Source: Candidatus Hydrogenedentota bacterium
Lineage (GTDB): Bacteria > Hydrogenedentota > Hydrogenedentia > Hydrogenedentales > JAEUWI01
NCBI GenBank assembly: GCA_019637335.1
Contig: JAHBVV010000028.1
Coordinates: 1 to 64,000, forward strand
DNA length: 64,000 nt
Direction of reading: 5' to 3'
The notes under the pieces are model-generated. The model did no database searches. It was not told the DNA's origin and was given only the letters and a program-made list of their open reading frames with translations. A program made the position numbers and the translations under genes. Every line of letters starts with the position of its first letter. Within the stretch, counting starts at the first letter, position 1. Below, piece by piece: positions 16,966 to 25,579 of this stretch.

Positions 16966-17162
16966 TGCGGGTACAGCCACCGGCTGGTTTGTGGCCTGGG
17001 TTCCAGTGTCGGGCACACTTGCCAGCCGGAAGCGGAGCGCTGGCGTTTTTTTGCGGGTACAGCCACCGGCTGGTTTGTGGCCTGGGTTCCAGTGTCGGGC
17101 ACACTTGCCAGCCGGATGCAGTCCCCTGGCGCACACTTGCCAGCCGGATGCAGTCCCCTGGC
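16966..17162. repeat. Family B repeats, two and a half copies (variant)
   Basis: Two copies start GCGGGTACAGCCACCGGCTG, continue TTTGTGGCCTGGGTTCCAG and close with TTGCCAGCCGGATGCAGTCC. A partial third right end repeats at 17132-17162. The family is the same as at 10185-10385 but the middle of the unit differs, so loop sequences are locus-specific while the CCGGCTGG/CCAGCCGG stem is conserved. It lies between divergent ends of two minus-strand genes. Confidence 0.88.
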
Positions 17163-17194
17163 GCGCTGGCCGGAGGCAGACCTTCGCGGTTGCG

Positions 17195-17560
17195 CTACGC
17201 TTCGGAGCGGGGGCGTTTGGCGGGCTTGTCGAGTTCGACGTGGGCGTGGAAGCGTTGGATGCCGCCGTCGGACGTGTGGCTCTCGCGCTGGTAGCGGTAG
17301 CCGGGGCCGTCGGGGTCGCACAGATCGCCGAGGGCCTCTCGCGGCAGGATGAGCATGATATAGCCCGGCTCGATCAGGCAGCCTTCCGCGCCGCCTTCGC
17401 CGTCCACCACGATGGCGTAGATGAACTCGCCCTCGATATGGCCTCCGTCGGGGCTGAAGAGTTGGGTGGCCGCCTCCACGCGGCCGCGGTCGCGAAGGCG
17501 GTCGAGTTCTTCGGGGGTAATGCGGAAGCGGATAGCGTTATTTTCGATGCGCAGCTTCAT
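17195..17560 (-). CDS. Small DUF7009-like protein coupled to molybdoenzyme
   Basis: A 121-residue soluble protein beginning MKLRIENNAIRFRITPEEL, a pattern I associate with DUF7009-type proteins found near molybdopterin oxidoreductases. It continues with strand-rich segments (IEGEFIYAIVVDGE, GYIMLILPREALGDLCD) and a His-rich end. No enzyme motif is visible. Its ATG overlaps the stop codon of the upstream molybdoenzyme (ATGA), so translation is coupled and joint work is likely, perhaps in cofactor insertion or as a subunit. The function is unknown and the family name comes from memory of the sequence pattern. Confidence 0.75.
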   Translation of the reverse strand: MKLRIENNAIRFRITPEELDRLRDRGRVEAATQLFSPDGGHIEGEFIYAIVVDGEGGAEGCLIEPGYIMLILPREALGDLCDPDGPGYRYQRESHTSDGGIQRFHAHVELDKPAKRPRSEA

Positions 17561-19809
17561 TCGCGCGGGGCCTCTTCGGCGAGCGGGATAACGCGCACGC
17601 GGGCGTTGTAATCGGGGACGCCGGCTTCCCGCGCGGTGCGTGTGCGGTCGAGGAGCGTGTTTCCTTCGGGCCAGTGGACTTGCAGGTTGCGCGGTTGCAC
17701 GGGGGCCGGGAACACGCGCCCCTCGAACGCGCCGAAGGCGTTCTCCAGGCGGACCCGATCGCCCCGGGCCAGGCCGAGCGCCGCCGCGTCGCGCGGATTC
17801 ATCAGCACGGCCTCTCGTTCGGCGCCCGTGATGTAGTCCCTGTTCGCGTGGAGCATGCTGTTGAACTGCTTGCCGCGGCGGGTGGTCAGGGCGAACTCGC
17901 CTTCGGGGATTGCGGTCTCCTCCGGCGCGATCGCGAAGAAATGCGCTTTCCCGTCCGGCGTGTCGAACTTCCAGTCCGCGCACAGGTGGGGCCCGCCGTA
18001 CTGGAACTGGTCCCCCTTCTTCCTGAGGTGCTGGATCCCGCCGTAAAACGGGACGATTTGCGCGATTTCGGCGCGCACCGACGCGGTATCGGGGAAAGAG
18101 AGGGCCGCGCCGTGCTCGGGGCGTACGCGCCGCGCCAGATCGGGGAAGACCTCCCATTCCGGGCGCGCCTCGCCGATACGCCGCCCGGGGATCTCCGGGC
18201 TGAAGATAATGCGCCGCTCGGTGCTGGTCTCCGTGACGCCGCCGGGTGTCTCGTAACGCGTGGCGGCGGGGAGGAGAATGGTTTCCTCGGCGGCGTCGAG
18301 CAGCATCTGCGGCGAGAGGACGATATCCATGTGCACGCGCATGGGGATCTTCTGTAGCGCCTGTTCCACGAAGGGCGGGTCCGGGAGCACTTCGAGGAAG
18401 TTCCCGCCCGCCGAAAACAGGACATCGAGATCGCCGCGATCGGCCGCCTCGATCATCTGCACGGCGCTGAGGCCGGGGGCGCCGGGGACCGGAAAGCCCC
18501 ACTGCGCGGCCAGGGCGGCGGCGTTTTCCGCGTTGACAGGGAGCCCGCCGGGCAGGGCGGTGGCGTACGCGCCCATTTCGGCGCCGCCCTGCACGCCGGA
18601 ATGGCCGCGAATCGGCATGAGTCCGCAGCCTTCGCGCCCGACGAAGCCCTTTGTCAGGGCCAGGTTGACGATGGCGCGCACGTTGTCGACGCCCTGCACG
18701 TGTTGCGTGATGCCCATGCTCCAGACGAAGACCGCGCGTTTCGCCTCGTTTATCATGATGGCGAAGGCCAGCATTTCTTCGCGGGTTGTGCCGCTGAGGG
18801 CTTCGAGGTCGTCCCAGGATTGGGCTTCGAGCCCGGTCCGCAGATCCGCGACGCCGTCGGTGTGGGAGGCGATGAACTCCAGGTCCACCCATTCGTTCTG
18901 GAACAGATGTTTCAGCACGCCGTTGATAAACGCCACATCCGAGCCGGCATTGACCAGGAAGAATCGGTCGGCGATCCGGGTGCCGAAGAGCGCGCTTTCG
19001 GGTACGGAGGGTATCCAGTAGCGCGCCATGCCCGGTTCTTCGTAGTTGTTCACGACGGCCACTTTGGCGCCGTTTTTCTTGGCGTAATGGATGTATTTCG
19101 TGGCCACGGGCTGGTTGTTGGCCATGTTCGACCCGAAGAACACGATCAGGTCGCTTTTCATCCAGTCCGCGTAGGAGCACGTCGTGGCGCCCGCGCCGAT
19201 GGTCGACTTGAGGGCCGCCGTGCTCGGGCTGTGGCAGATGCGCGCGGCGTTGTCGATATTCGCCGAGCCCATCGCCCGCACGGATTTCTGGGCGGTGTAG
19301 TAGGTTTCATTGGGGATGCCGCGGCTGGTCAGGTAGGCGCCGAAGCGGTCCGGACTGGACTGGCGGATGCGCGCCGCGACGCGATCGAGGGCCTCGTCCC
19401 AGGTGATGCGGCGGAAGCCTGCTTCGCCCCGCGCGCGAATCATGGGGTAGGGGAGGCGCCCCAGGTCGCGGAGATCGGCGCTCTTCATGCCCTGTAGCGA
19501 CGTGATATCCGCGAGGCGGCCCGTGTCCAGCGCGGGCATGGTGTTCAGGCGGAGGAGGCGCAGCCGGATATTGCAGAGATGCACGCCGTCCAGGGTCCAG
19601 TCGTGCAGCCCGCTCGTGCCGAGGGCGCACCCGTCGCACACGCCATCCCGCAGGATGCGCCAGGCGTAGGCGGCCTCGTCCTTGTTTTCCCAGGCGGCGC
19701 GGAAGACCTCGTGGAAGTTGTTCGGCCCCTGCTGGCCGAGGCCAAAGGGGACCAGGCTCGCCCAGTTTGCGGGCGTCCAGCGCTTGTTCTGGCGGAATGG
19801 ATTCGACAT
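17557..19809 (-). CDS. FdhF/YdeP-like molybdopterin oxidoreductase
   Basis: A 750-residue cytoplasmic enzyme without signal peptide. Residues 50-90 hold the family segment DGVCDGCALGTSGLHDWTLD followed by HLCNIRLRLLRLNTM, as in E. coli YdeP-like proteins. Then come the molybdopterin-binding blocks ITWDEALDRVAARI, DLIVFFGSNMANNQP, VFVWSMGITQHVQGVDN, a glycine-rich GLMPIRGHSGVQGGAEMG, and a C-terminal MopB-CT domain (TRRGKQFNSMLHANRDYITG, VLMNPRDAAALGLARGDRVR). The N-terminal cysteines are few, so a classical 4Fe-4S motif is doubtful. It may be a formate dehydrogenase-like or acid-stress oxidoreductase; the substrate is not known. The ATG at 19809 has no SD, and a TACACT box sits 7 bases upstream, suggesting leaderless mRNA. 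Confidence 0.88.
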   Translation of the reverse strand: MSNPFRQNKRWTPANWASLVPFGLGQQGPNNFHEVFRAAWENKDEAAYAWRILRDGVCDGCALGTSGLHDWTLDGVHLCNIRLRLLRLNTMPALDTGRLADITSLQGMKSADLRDLGRLPYPMIRARGEAGFRRITWDEALDRVAARIRQSSPDRFGAYLTSRGIPNETYYTAQKSVRAMGSANIDNAARICHSPSTAALKSTIGAGATTCSYADWMKSDLIVFFGSNMANNQPVATKYIHYAKKNGAKVAVVNNYEEPGMARYWIPSVPESALFGTRIADRFFLVNAGSDVAFINGVLKHLFQNEWVDLEFIASHTDGVADLRTGLEAQSWDDLEALSGTTREEMLAFAIMINEAKRAVFVWSMGITQHVQGVDNVRAIVNLALTKGFVGREGCGLMPIRGHSGVQGGAEMGAYATALPGGLPVNAENAAALAAQWGFPVPGAPGLSAVQMIEAADRGDLDVLFSAGGNFLEVLPDPPFVEQALQKIPMRVHMDIVLSPQMLLDAAEETILLPAATRYETPGGVTETSTERRIIFSPEIPGRRIGEARPEWEVFPDLARRVRPEHGAALSFPDTASVRAEIAQIVPFYGGIQHLRKKGDQFQYGGPHLCADWKFDTPDGKAHFFAIAPEETAIPEGEFALTTRRGKQFNSMLHANRDYITGAEREAVLMNPRDAAALGLARGDRVRLENAFGAFEGRVFPAPVQPRNLQVHWPEGNTLLDRTRTAREAGVPDYNARVRVIPLAEEAPRE

Positions 19810-19816
19810 GGGAAAG

Positions 19817-19822
19817 AGTGTA
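19817..19822 (-). promoter_or_regulatory. Putative -10 box for the YdeP-like gene (leaderless)
   Basis: On the minus strand GCTACACT precedes the ATG at 19809 by seven bases, with no purine-rich SD between. A start of transcription about 7 bases past TACACT would fall at or next to the ATG. No convincing -35 box is seen. Confidence 0.4.
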
Positions 19823-19914
19823 GCACAGTGTTCGGGCTGTGGCGCACGGCCGGAATTTAGCCGAGCGAAGTACAGTGCCCAAACCAGAGCGACTTGCTGA
19901 ATATAGGCTACGTG

Positions 19915-20236
19915 CAACTATGGAGCGCCGGCGGCCCGCCGGCAGATTGCGCCGCCGGCGCAAGAGAGCGTTCTGGAAATGCTGCCGTTGCAGTAGTAGT
20001 CGCGTGTCTCGGGGGGACTTCGGCAACGTGTTCTTGCACCTTCGGCGCCATGCCGGCGAGCCGCCGGCGCTCCATACATTGTTCTTGCACCTTCGGCGCC
20101 ATGCCGGCGGGCCGCCGGCGCTCCATACATTAGTCTTGCACCTTCGGCGCCATGCCGGCGAGCCGCCGGCGCTCCATACATTAGTCTTGCACCTTCGGCG
20201 CCATGCCGGCGAGCCGCGGGCGCTCCATATATAAGT
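19915..20236. repeat. Family A block: inverted 110-base segment plus four tandem ~52-bp units
   Basis: Bases 19915-20030 are the inverse of 6826-6945. From 20032 four units of about 52 bases follow, each TTGCACCTTCGGCGCCATGC, CGGCGAGCCGCCGGCGCTCC, ATACATT; the last is decayed. All hold two hairpins (TGCACCTTCGGCGCCA and GCCGGCGRGCCGCCGGC). No spacers of unique sequence occur. It separates the divergent YdeP-like gene and the lipoprotein gene's terminator. Confidence 0.9.
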
Positions 20237-20376
20237 CGATTACCTGGGCCGTTGGTCCTGGCTGTTATGGGGTGCGCCTTTCGGCGCGTTGGACAGCCGG
20301 GACGGCTATCCTACATTGACCGCGGATAGGCCAAAGGTTCTTTGTGGTGGAAATCTCTGCGCCCCTGTGGGCACCC

Positions 20377-20418
20377 TAAAAGAAGCGCCCCGGGCGCCGT
20401 GTGTGGCGTCCGGGGCGC
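20377..20418 (-). terminator. Rho-independent terminator of the lipoprotein gene
   Basis: On the minus strand GCGCCCCGGACGCC, a six-base loop, then GGCGCCCGGGGCGC form a 14-bp stem followed by TTCTTTTA. It lies 19 bases after the stop codon of the gene ending at 20437. Confidence 0.85.
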
Positions 20419-20436
20419 GCAGGCGTGGTGTTTTGC

Positions 20437-21036
20437 TTACTGGAAGTTCAACTGGGTGTAAACCAGGACGTGCGCAATGACGGTGAAGCGGGTGTCCTCG
20501 GTCGGGGCGGCGTCGCTGGCCAGGCGCAGCGTGGGCACGCCGCATTCGTCCTGGTTGAGGTCGTTGAGCAGGTCGAGGGGCGTTTCCGCGACGAGCTCGA
20601 AGCCTTCACCGAGGCCGTTGGCGTCCGAGACGGCGCCCAGGTCGATCGGATCGCTGCTCGGTCCGATGACGGTCAAGTCGGCGGCGGCCATGGTGTAGGC
20701 GCTGAAATCGCCTTCGGTGGCGATGAACTCCAGCGATTCGAGTTCGACCGAAGGGATGTCCACCAGCGCGGCGATATCGGCACCGCCGAAGGTGGTAAGC
20801 AGTTCATCGAGGCGCTCCTCGCTGAAGAGGTCGCAGAACAGTGTGAGCGCGACATCGACATTGCCGCCGTCCTGCTCCGCGGCAATGATCTCGGCGTCGG
20901 TCACGATGGTGATGGCCACGGGAATGGGGGGCAGCGCCAGTCCGGTGCATCCGGAGAGTCCGGAGAAGCAAAGGGCGGCGAGTCCCAGGCTAAGGCCCAG
21001 TGCGCGCGCGGCGCGCGGAATTGCGGAATACGGCAT
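20437..21036 (-). CDS. Lipoprotein of unknown function
   Basis: A 199-residue protein with a lipoprotein signal; the lipobox LSGC places the acylated Cys at about residue 30 (GLAALCFSGLSGCTG). The mature part is acidic and strand-rich, with repeated short phrases (VDIPSVELESLEFIATEGD, LTVIGPSSDPIDLG) and two cysteines (FCDLF, DECGV) that may pair. No domain is recognised. It has AAGGAA eight bases before the ATG and its own terminator 19 bases after the stop, so it is a single-gene unit. It most likely sits in the outer membrane facing the periplasm. Confidence 0.78.
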   Translation of the reverse strand: MPYSAIPRAARALGLSLGLAALCFSGLSGCTGLALPPIPVAITIVTDAEIIAAEQDGGNVDVALTLFCDLFSEERLDELLTTFGGADIAALVDIPSVELESLEFIATEGDFSAYTMAAADLTVIGPSSDPIDLGAVSDANGLGEGFELVAETPLDLLNDLNQDECGVPTLRLASDAAPTEDTRFTVIAHVLVYTQLNFQ

Positions 21037-21125
21037 GAGATTGGGTTCCTTGGGGTTGTTGATGGCTGGCCACAGTTACCCTACTGTACCCGAGAATTCG
21101 GCCCGCATTACAGATCGGAATCGGC

Positions 21126-22157
21126 TCAACCCGCCTTGAAGGTTGACAGCACCTTCCACATGGTCTTATCCCAGCGGAAGCGGGCCGCGATCTGCTGCCC
21201 GGTGTGGATGCGTTTGTTTCGGGCGTGCCCGCCCTCGGCCAGGATGCGCTTCATGGATTGGAAATAGGCGTCGAGGCTTTCGCCGTTGAAGTAGATCGGC
21301 GCGTCGCCGGCGTTTTCCATGACGCCGCGCGAACCCGCCGCCAGGACGGGCGCGCCCGCCGCGAGCCCTTCGAGCACGCGCAGGCCGCTGCCGTCGTCCG
21401 GGCCGGCGTAGAGTACGAAGTCGGCTTCCCGGTAGAGGCCGCCGAGGTGGTTGTCCGGGCATTGTTCGATGCGGACGACGCGCGGTCCCCACTGCGCGGG
21501 TTCCTCGGGCAGGGCGGGGCCGACCACCACGTGCGTCTGGGGGAATTCCTTGATGCGGGCGTCGAGCGCGGCGCGGATCTTATCGAGGAGCGGCGCGGTG
21601 AGGGGATCGTAGAGGAAGACGATATAGGGCTTTTCCACAAACGGGGTCGCGGGTTCGGACAGGGCGGTGGAGACGCCCGGCGTGGCCACGACAATCTTTT
21701 CCATGGAGGCCTCGAAGACCTCCAGGCATCGCCGCCGCACGTGTTCGGACGGCGCGATGATGTGGCGGGCCTGGGCGCAGGCCTTCTTGATGGTCTTGAT
21801 GCCCGGCGCGGCGGGATTCCGGTCCCAGGGGAATAGATCGAGCGCGAGGAGCACCTGCGGGACGGCCTGGCCGGTGTAGGGGGTCTGGATCGCGGAAAGC
21901 AGGAGGTCGATCTTGTGTTCGGCGATCGCCGCGTCGAGGTTTGCGCCGCCGCGCCGCCAGAGGCCGCCGGGTTTGCATTCGAGCGGGATGGCGGGGAGCT
22001 CGGGGAGCCCGGGGGCGCGCCCTTCTTCGTGGAGGCACGAGAACTGGATCGCTTGCTTTTCCTTGCGGATGCACGCGAGCACCCGCGCCAGGTACCGATG
22101 GGCGTGGTGCGGGAAGGGGTGCGGGTCAAGCGGGAGCGTGTTTATTCCAATGTGCAT
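21126..22157 (-). CDS. Glycosyltransferase, GT4-like (GT-B fold)
   Basis: A 343-residue cytosolic protein resembling GT4 enzymes that move a sugar from a nucleotide donor. It opens MHIGINTLPLDP, has the inter-domain stretch HIIAPSEHVRRRCLEVF followed by KIVVATPGVS, and the donor-binding part reads YREADFVLYAGPDDGSGLRVLEGLAAGAPVLAA with the usual E-x7-E-like spacing (the first Glu of the pair is replaced: GPDDGSGLRVLE). A MxxAGDAPIYFN end domain follows. The SD is weak before the ATG at 22157. It stands alone, so the target (LPS, exopolysaccharide or glycolipid) is unknown. KdsB elsewhere makes an LPS link possible. Confidence 0.8.
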   Translation of the reverse strand: MHIGINTLPLDPHPFPHHAHRYLARVLACIRKEKQAIQFSCLHEEGRAPGLPELPAIPLECKPGGLWRRGGANLDAAIAEHKIDLLLSAIQTPYTGQAVPQVLLALDLFPWDRNPAAPGIKTIKKACAQARHIIAPSEHVRRRCLEVFEASMEKIVVATPGVSTALSEPATPFVEKPYIVFLYDPLTAPLLDKIRAALDARIKEFPQTHVVVGPALPEEPAQWGPRVVRIEQCPDNHLGGLYREADFVLYAGPDDGSGLRVLEGLAAGAPVLAAGSRGVMENAGDAPIYFNGESLDAYFQSMKRILAEGGHARNKRIHTGQQIAARFRWDKTMWKVLSTFKAG

Positions 22158-22239
22158 AATCGGGGGTACAGCCGTTCATGACGCGTAGCGTCACCCGTTA
22201 AGGATGAAATACTGCTCCTGACTGTTGGCGATCTTCTGG

Positions 22240-22315
22240 AGTCTCGCACGCTCAAGCCTTCGCGGCGGAGCCGCGGAGCTTGAACGTGGCACCCATGGCT
22301 CCCTTTGAAATATCG
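22240..22315. repeat. Family C palindromic repeat, copy 2
   Basis: CTCAAGCCTTCGCGGCGGAG, CCGCGGAGCTTGAACGTGGC and ACCCATGGCTC match copy 1 (10104-10180) with few changes; the arms CAAGC(C)TTCGCGG and CCGCGGAGCTTG pair. It lies in the 438-base gap between the glycosyltransferase and cysD, which otherwise holds GGTATACTACAC at 22381 (possible -10) and no gene. Confidence 0.8.
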
Positions 22316-22595
22316 GAGCAGGTACTCCAGGGGCCGCCGGGCGGCGCGGAAGACGCCCTGCCGGCGGGCGCCACGCGCGGTATACTACACCATCCCGCGC
22401 GCGAATTCACTGTAAGGCGCGGGTGGTTCTGGAACCGCCCGGGGGCCGCATGGTAAGATGGGGGGCCAAGTGGGCCGGGCCGCTCCCGTCGCGGCCCTCG
22501 CGCGCATCCCGGTACGTCACCCCGATCCCCACCGTGTGCGGGGTGTGCCGGTGGCGCGCGCCGGCCCGCCAATCGCCCCGAGGAATGGATTGTCC

Positions 22596-23477
22596 ATGAA
22601 CCAGCTCGACCAGCTTGAATCCAAGAGCGTTCACATTTTGCGCGAGGCCTACCGCGAGTTCAAGAGCCTGTGCATGCTGTGGTCCATCGGCAAGGACAGC
22701 ACGGTTATGCTCTGGCTTGCGCGTAAGGCCTTTTTCGGTCACTGCCCGCTGCCCCTGGTGCACATTGACACCTCCTATAAGATCCCCGAGATGATCGCGT
22801 ACCGCGACCGGCTTGCGCTGGAGTGGAATCTGAACATGATCGTGGGGCAGAACAAGGAGGCCCTCGCGGCGGGAATGACCTTTCCCGAGGGCAAGATCAC
22901 CCGCCTGGAATGCTGCAAGGCCCTCAAGAGCGAGGCGCTCAAGCACACGCTTTCGGGCGACTGGCCCCGGATGCGCCTGAACCACAGTACGGGCCAGTAC
23001 GAGGTGGACACGAACACGGAGCCCTTCACCGGGGTGATCGTGGGCGTGCGATCCGACGAGGAGGGGAGCCGTTCGAAGGAGCGCTATTTCTCCCCGCGCG
23101 ATCGCCAGAACGACTGGGACGTGGACGACCAGCCGCCCGAACTCTGGAACCAGTACAAGACGGACTTTGCCCCGGGCACGCACGTGCGTATTCACCCGCT
23201 GCTCGACTGGACCGAACTGAACCTCTGGGAGTACATCGAGCGGGAGAAGATCCCGGTGGTGGATCTGTACTTTGACCGGGGCGAGGGCACCCGCTACCGC
23301 TCCCTGGGCTGCGGGCCGTGCACCGCGTGCGTCCAGTCGACGGCGAGGAACGTGCCGGAAGTGGTCGAGGAGATCCGTAGCGGCAAGTTTGCGAATATCG
23401 CGGAGCGATCCGGCCGCGCGCAGGACAAGGATGACGGCGGCGGTCTGGAAACGCTGCGCCGTGAAGGCTATATGTAG
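22596..23477 (+). CDS. cysD: Sulfate adenylyltransferase subunit 2
   Basis: A 293-residue cytosolic PP-loop ATP pyrophosphatase. With CysN it makes adenosine 5'-phosphosulfate from ATP and sulfate. The PP-loop appears as [17 protein letters not shown] (about residues 30-46). Other family blocks are [49 protein letters not shown] and the C-terminal [11 protein letters not shown]. The length is normal. The start is the ATG at 22596 with GAGGAA upstream; a longer frame from 22458 is unlikely. cysN follows 107 bases later. In a genome with sulfatases this could feed assimilation or sulfation of glycans. Confidence 0.95.
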   Translation: MNQLDQLESKSVHILREAYREFKSLCMLWSIGKDSTVMLWLARKAFFGHCPLPLVHIDTSYKIPEMIAYRDRLALEWNLNMIVGQNKEALAAGMTFPEGKITRLECCKALKSEALKHTLSGDWPRMRLNHSTGQYEVDTNTEPFTGVIVGVRSDEEGSRSKERYFSPRDRQNDWDVDDQPPELWNQYKTDFAPGTHVRIHPLLDWTELNLWEYIEREKIPVVDLYFDRGEGTRYRSLGCGPCTACVQSTARNVPEVVEEIRSGKFANIAERSGRAQDKDDGGGLETLRREGYM

Positions 23478-23584
23478 GCCGCCCGCGGCCTGGCCGCGTG
23501 GCATGGCGGCAGAAGTTTCCATCATCGAAGCCCGAAGGAGTGGCGCAGAACTCCCGCGATATCACCAGCGGTACAGGTAGACGG

Positions 23585-25393
23585 ATGAGCACGATTACGA
23601 AGGTCGAAAAAGAGCACATGGACGTGGTGATCGTGGGCCATGTGGACCACGGCAAGAGCACGGTGATCGGCCGGCTGATGGCCGACACGGGATCCCTGCC
23701 CGAGGGCAAGCTGGAGCAGGTCAAGGCCATGTGCGCGCGCAACGCGCGCCCCTTTGAATACGCCTTCCTGCTCGACGCGCTGAAGAACGAGCAGGCCCAG
23801 GGCATTACGATCGACACCGCGCGGTGCTTCTTCAAGACCGCCAGGCGCCACTACATCATCAATGACGCGCCCGGTCACATCGAGTTCCTGAAGAACATGG
23901 TGACGGGGGCCGCGCGCGCCGAGGCCGCGCTGCTGGTCATCGACGCCCACGAAGGGGTCCAGGAAAACAGCAAGCGCCACGGTTACATGGTTTCGATGCT
24001 GGGCCTCAAGCAACTCGCCGTGCTGGTGAACAAGATGGACCTGGTGGACTACAGCGAGGCGCGCTTTGAGTCCATCAAGGCCGAATACCTCGCCTTCCTG
24101 GAGCAGCTCGGCGTGCATCCGGCGGCCTTTATTCCGGTCAGCGCGCGCGAGGGCGTCAATATCGCCGCCAGCTCGGAAAAAGAGATGCCGTGGTACGACG
24201 GGAAGACCGTCCTGGAGCAGGTGGACGCGTTCAATAAGATCCGGGGCGACGAAACCCGGCCCTTCCGGATGCCCGTGCAGGACATTTACAAGTTCACCGC
24301 CGCCGGGGATGATCGCAGGATCGTGGCGGGCACGGTGCTCACCGGGATAGTCCGCGCGGGGGACCCGGTCCGCTTTCTGCCCTCGGGCAAGGAGTCGACG
24401 GTGAAGACGGTCGAAGCCTTCAACGCGACCGAACGCACGGAGGCCGTTGCGGGCTATGCGACGGGACTGACCCTCACGACGCAGATCTACATCAAGCCCG
24501 GCGAGCTCATGGTGCGGGCCGACGAGCCACAGCCGCGGGTCAGCCGGCGCTTTCGCGTCAACATGTTCTGGATGGGCCGCCCGCCCATGGTGAAGGGCAA
24601 GCCTTACAAGCTCAAGGTGGGATCCGCCGCGGTTTCGGCCGAACTCGCCGAGATAATCCAGGTGCTGGACGCCTCGGAGCTGACTTCGGTCCAGAACAAG
24701 CAACAGGTCGAGCGCCACGATGTCGCCGAGTGCATTCTGGAAACGGTGCGCCCGATTGCCTTCGACTTGCGCAACGAGATCGAGGCGACGGGCCGCGTGG
24801 TGATCGTGGACGATTTCGAGATCGCGGGGGCCGGGGTGATTCTGGAGGCGCTTGACGAGTCGGGATCCGTTATGGCGGAGCACATCCGCGCCCGCGAATT
24901 CTCCTGGGAACGCGGGCCCGTCACACAGGAGGAGCGGTCCGCCCGGTTTCACAATGTGGGCAAGCTGATCATCCTGCACGGCGTCTACGGGTGCGGCAAG
25001 CGCCGCGTGGCGAAGCAACTCGAGCGGCGCCTCTTTGACCGCGGCCACAAGACGTACTATTTCGGTATATCCAACTACTTCGAGGAACTCGACCACGACG
25101 TGCGCACGCGCGATCGGGGCCGCGAGGAGCACCTTGAGCGCCTGGGCGATCTTGCGCGCGTGATCACCGACGAAGGCACGCTGCTTATCACCACCGTGAC
25201 GGACGCCGACGACTACGATCTTGAACGGCTCAAGCTGATGACTTCGCCCAACGAGATCTTTGTCGTCAACCTGGGCGAAAACCCCTTCGACAACTACCCG
25301 ATCGACGTCGCGTTGCCCTACCGGCCGGATATGGACGAGGCGCTGGACACTATCATCGGGAAGCTGCGGGACAACGGCGTCCTGCACAAGTAG
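23585..25393 (+). CDS. cysN: CysN GTPase fused to a degenerate APS-kinase-like domain
   Basis: A 602-residue protein. Residues 1-430 form an EF-Tu-like GTPase: [17 protein letters not shown] (G1), [18 protein letters not shown] (G3), [11 protein letters not shown] (G4), then two beta-barrel domains. This energises CysD. The remaining 165 residues match the position of CysC in CysNC fusions, but the Walker A reads [16 protein letters not shown] (about 466-480), with Arg-Arg in place of Ser/Thr. The usual GDN-x-R substrate motif is also replaced ([18 protein letters not shown]). PAPS formation by this domain is therefore doubtful, unless another protein does it. The start is the ATG at 23585, with a weak SD. 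It is in operon with cysD. Confidence 0.92.
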   Translation: MSTITKVEKEHMDVVIVGHVDHGKSTVIGRLMADTGSLPEGKLEQVKAMCARNARPFEYAFLLDALKNEQAQGITIDTARCFFKTARRHYIINDAPGHIEFLKNMVTGAARAEAALLVIDAHEGVQENSKRHGYMVSMLGLKQLAVLVNKMDLVDYSEARFESIKAEYLAFLEQLGVHPAAFIPVSAREGVNIAASSEKEMPWYDGKTVLEQVDAFNKIRGDETRPFRMPVQDIYKFTAAGDDRRIVAGTVLTGIVRAGDPVRFLPSGKESTVKTVEAFNATERTEAVAGYATGLTLTTQIYIKPGELMVRADEPQPRVSRRFRVNMFWMGRPPMVKGKPYKLKVGSAAVSAELAEIIQVLDASELTSVQNKQQVERHDVAECILETVRPIAFDLRNEIEATGRVVIVDDFEIAGAGVILEALDESGSVMAEHIRAREFSWERGPVTQEERSARFHNVGKLIILHGVYGCGKRRVAKQLERRLFDRGHKTYYFGISNYFEELDHDVRTRDRGREEHLERLGDLARVITDEGTLLITTVTDADDYDLERLKLMTSPNEIFVVNLGENPFDNYPIDVALPYRPDMDEALDTIIGKLRDNGVLHK

Positions 25394-25579
25394 GCGGCGC
25401 GCGGGGCTGGCGGGGCGCCGGCTCGTTTGGCGATTGGATGCGGGCCAGCTTTACGGCGCCGGGGGGTTCGGGCGCGGCCCTTTCTTGGTGTACACTGTGG
25501 GGTGGGGACCACGGGTTCCATCAGGCCGCGCGTCCCGTTTCGCCTTCGAACGCCGTATCGCCGGGAAGGAGTCCGCACC

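Noticed and set aside
20032-20236. CRISPR array
   Set aside because: Tandem 52-bp units are contiguous, contain strong hairpins and have no unique spacers; no cas genes are in the window. The same holds for 6914-7049 and 53850-54715.
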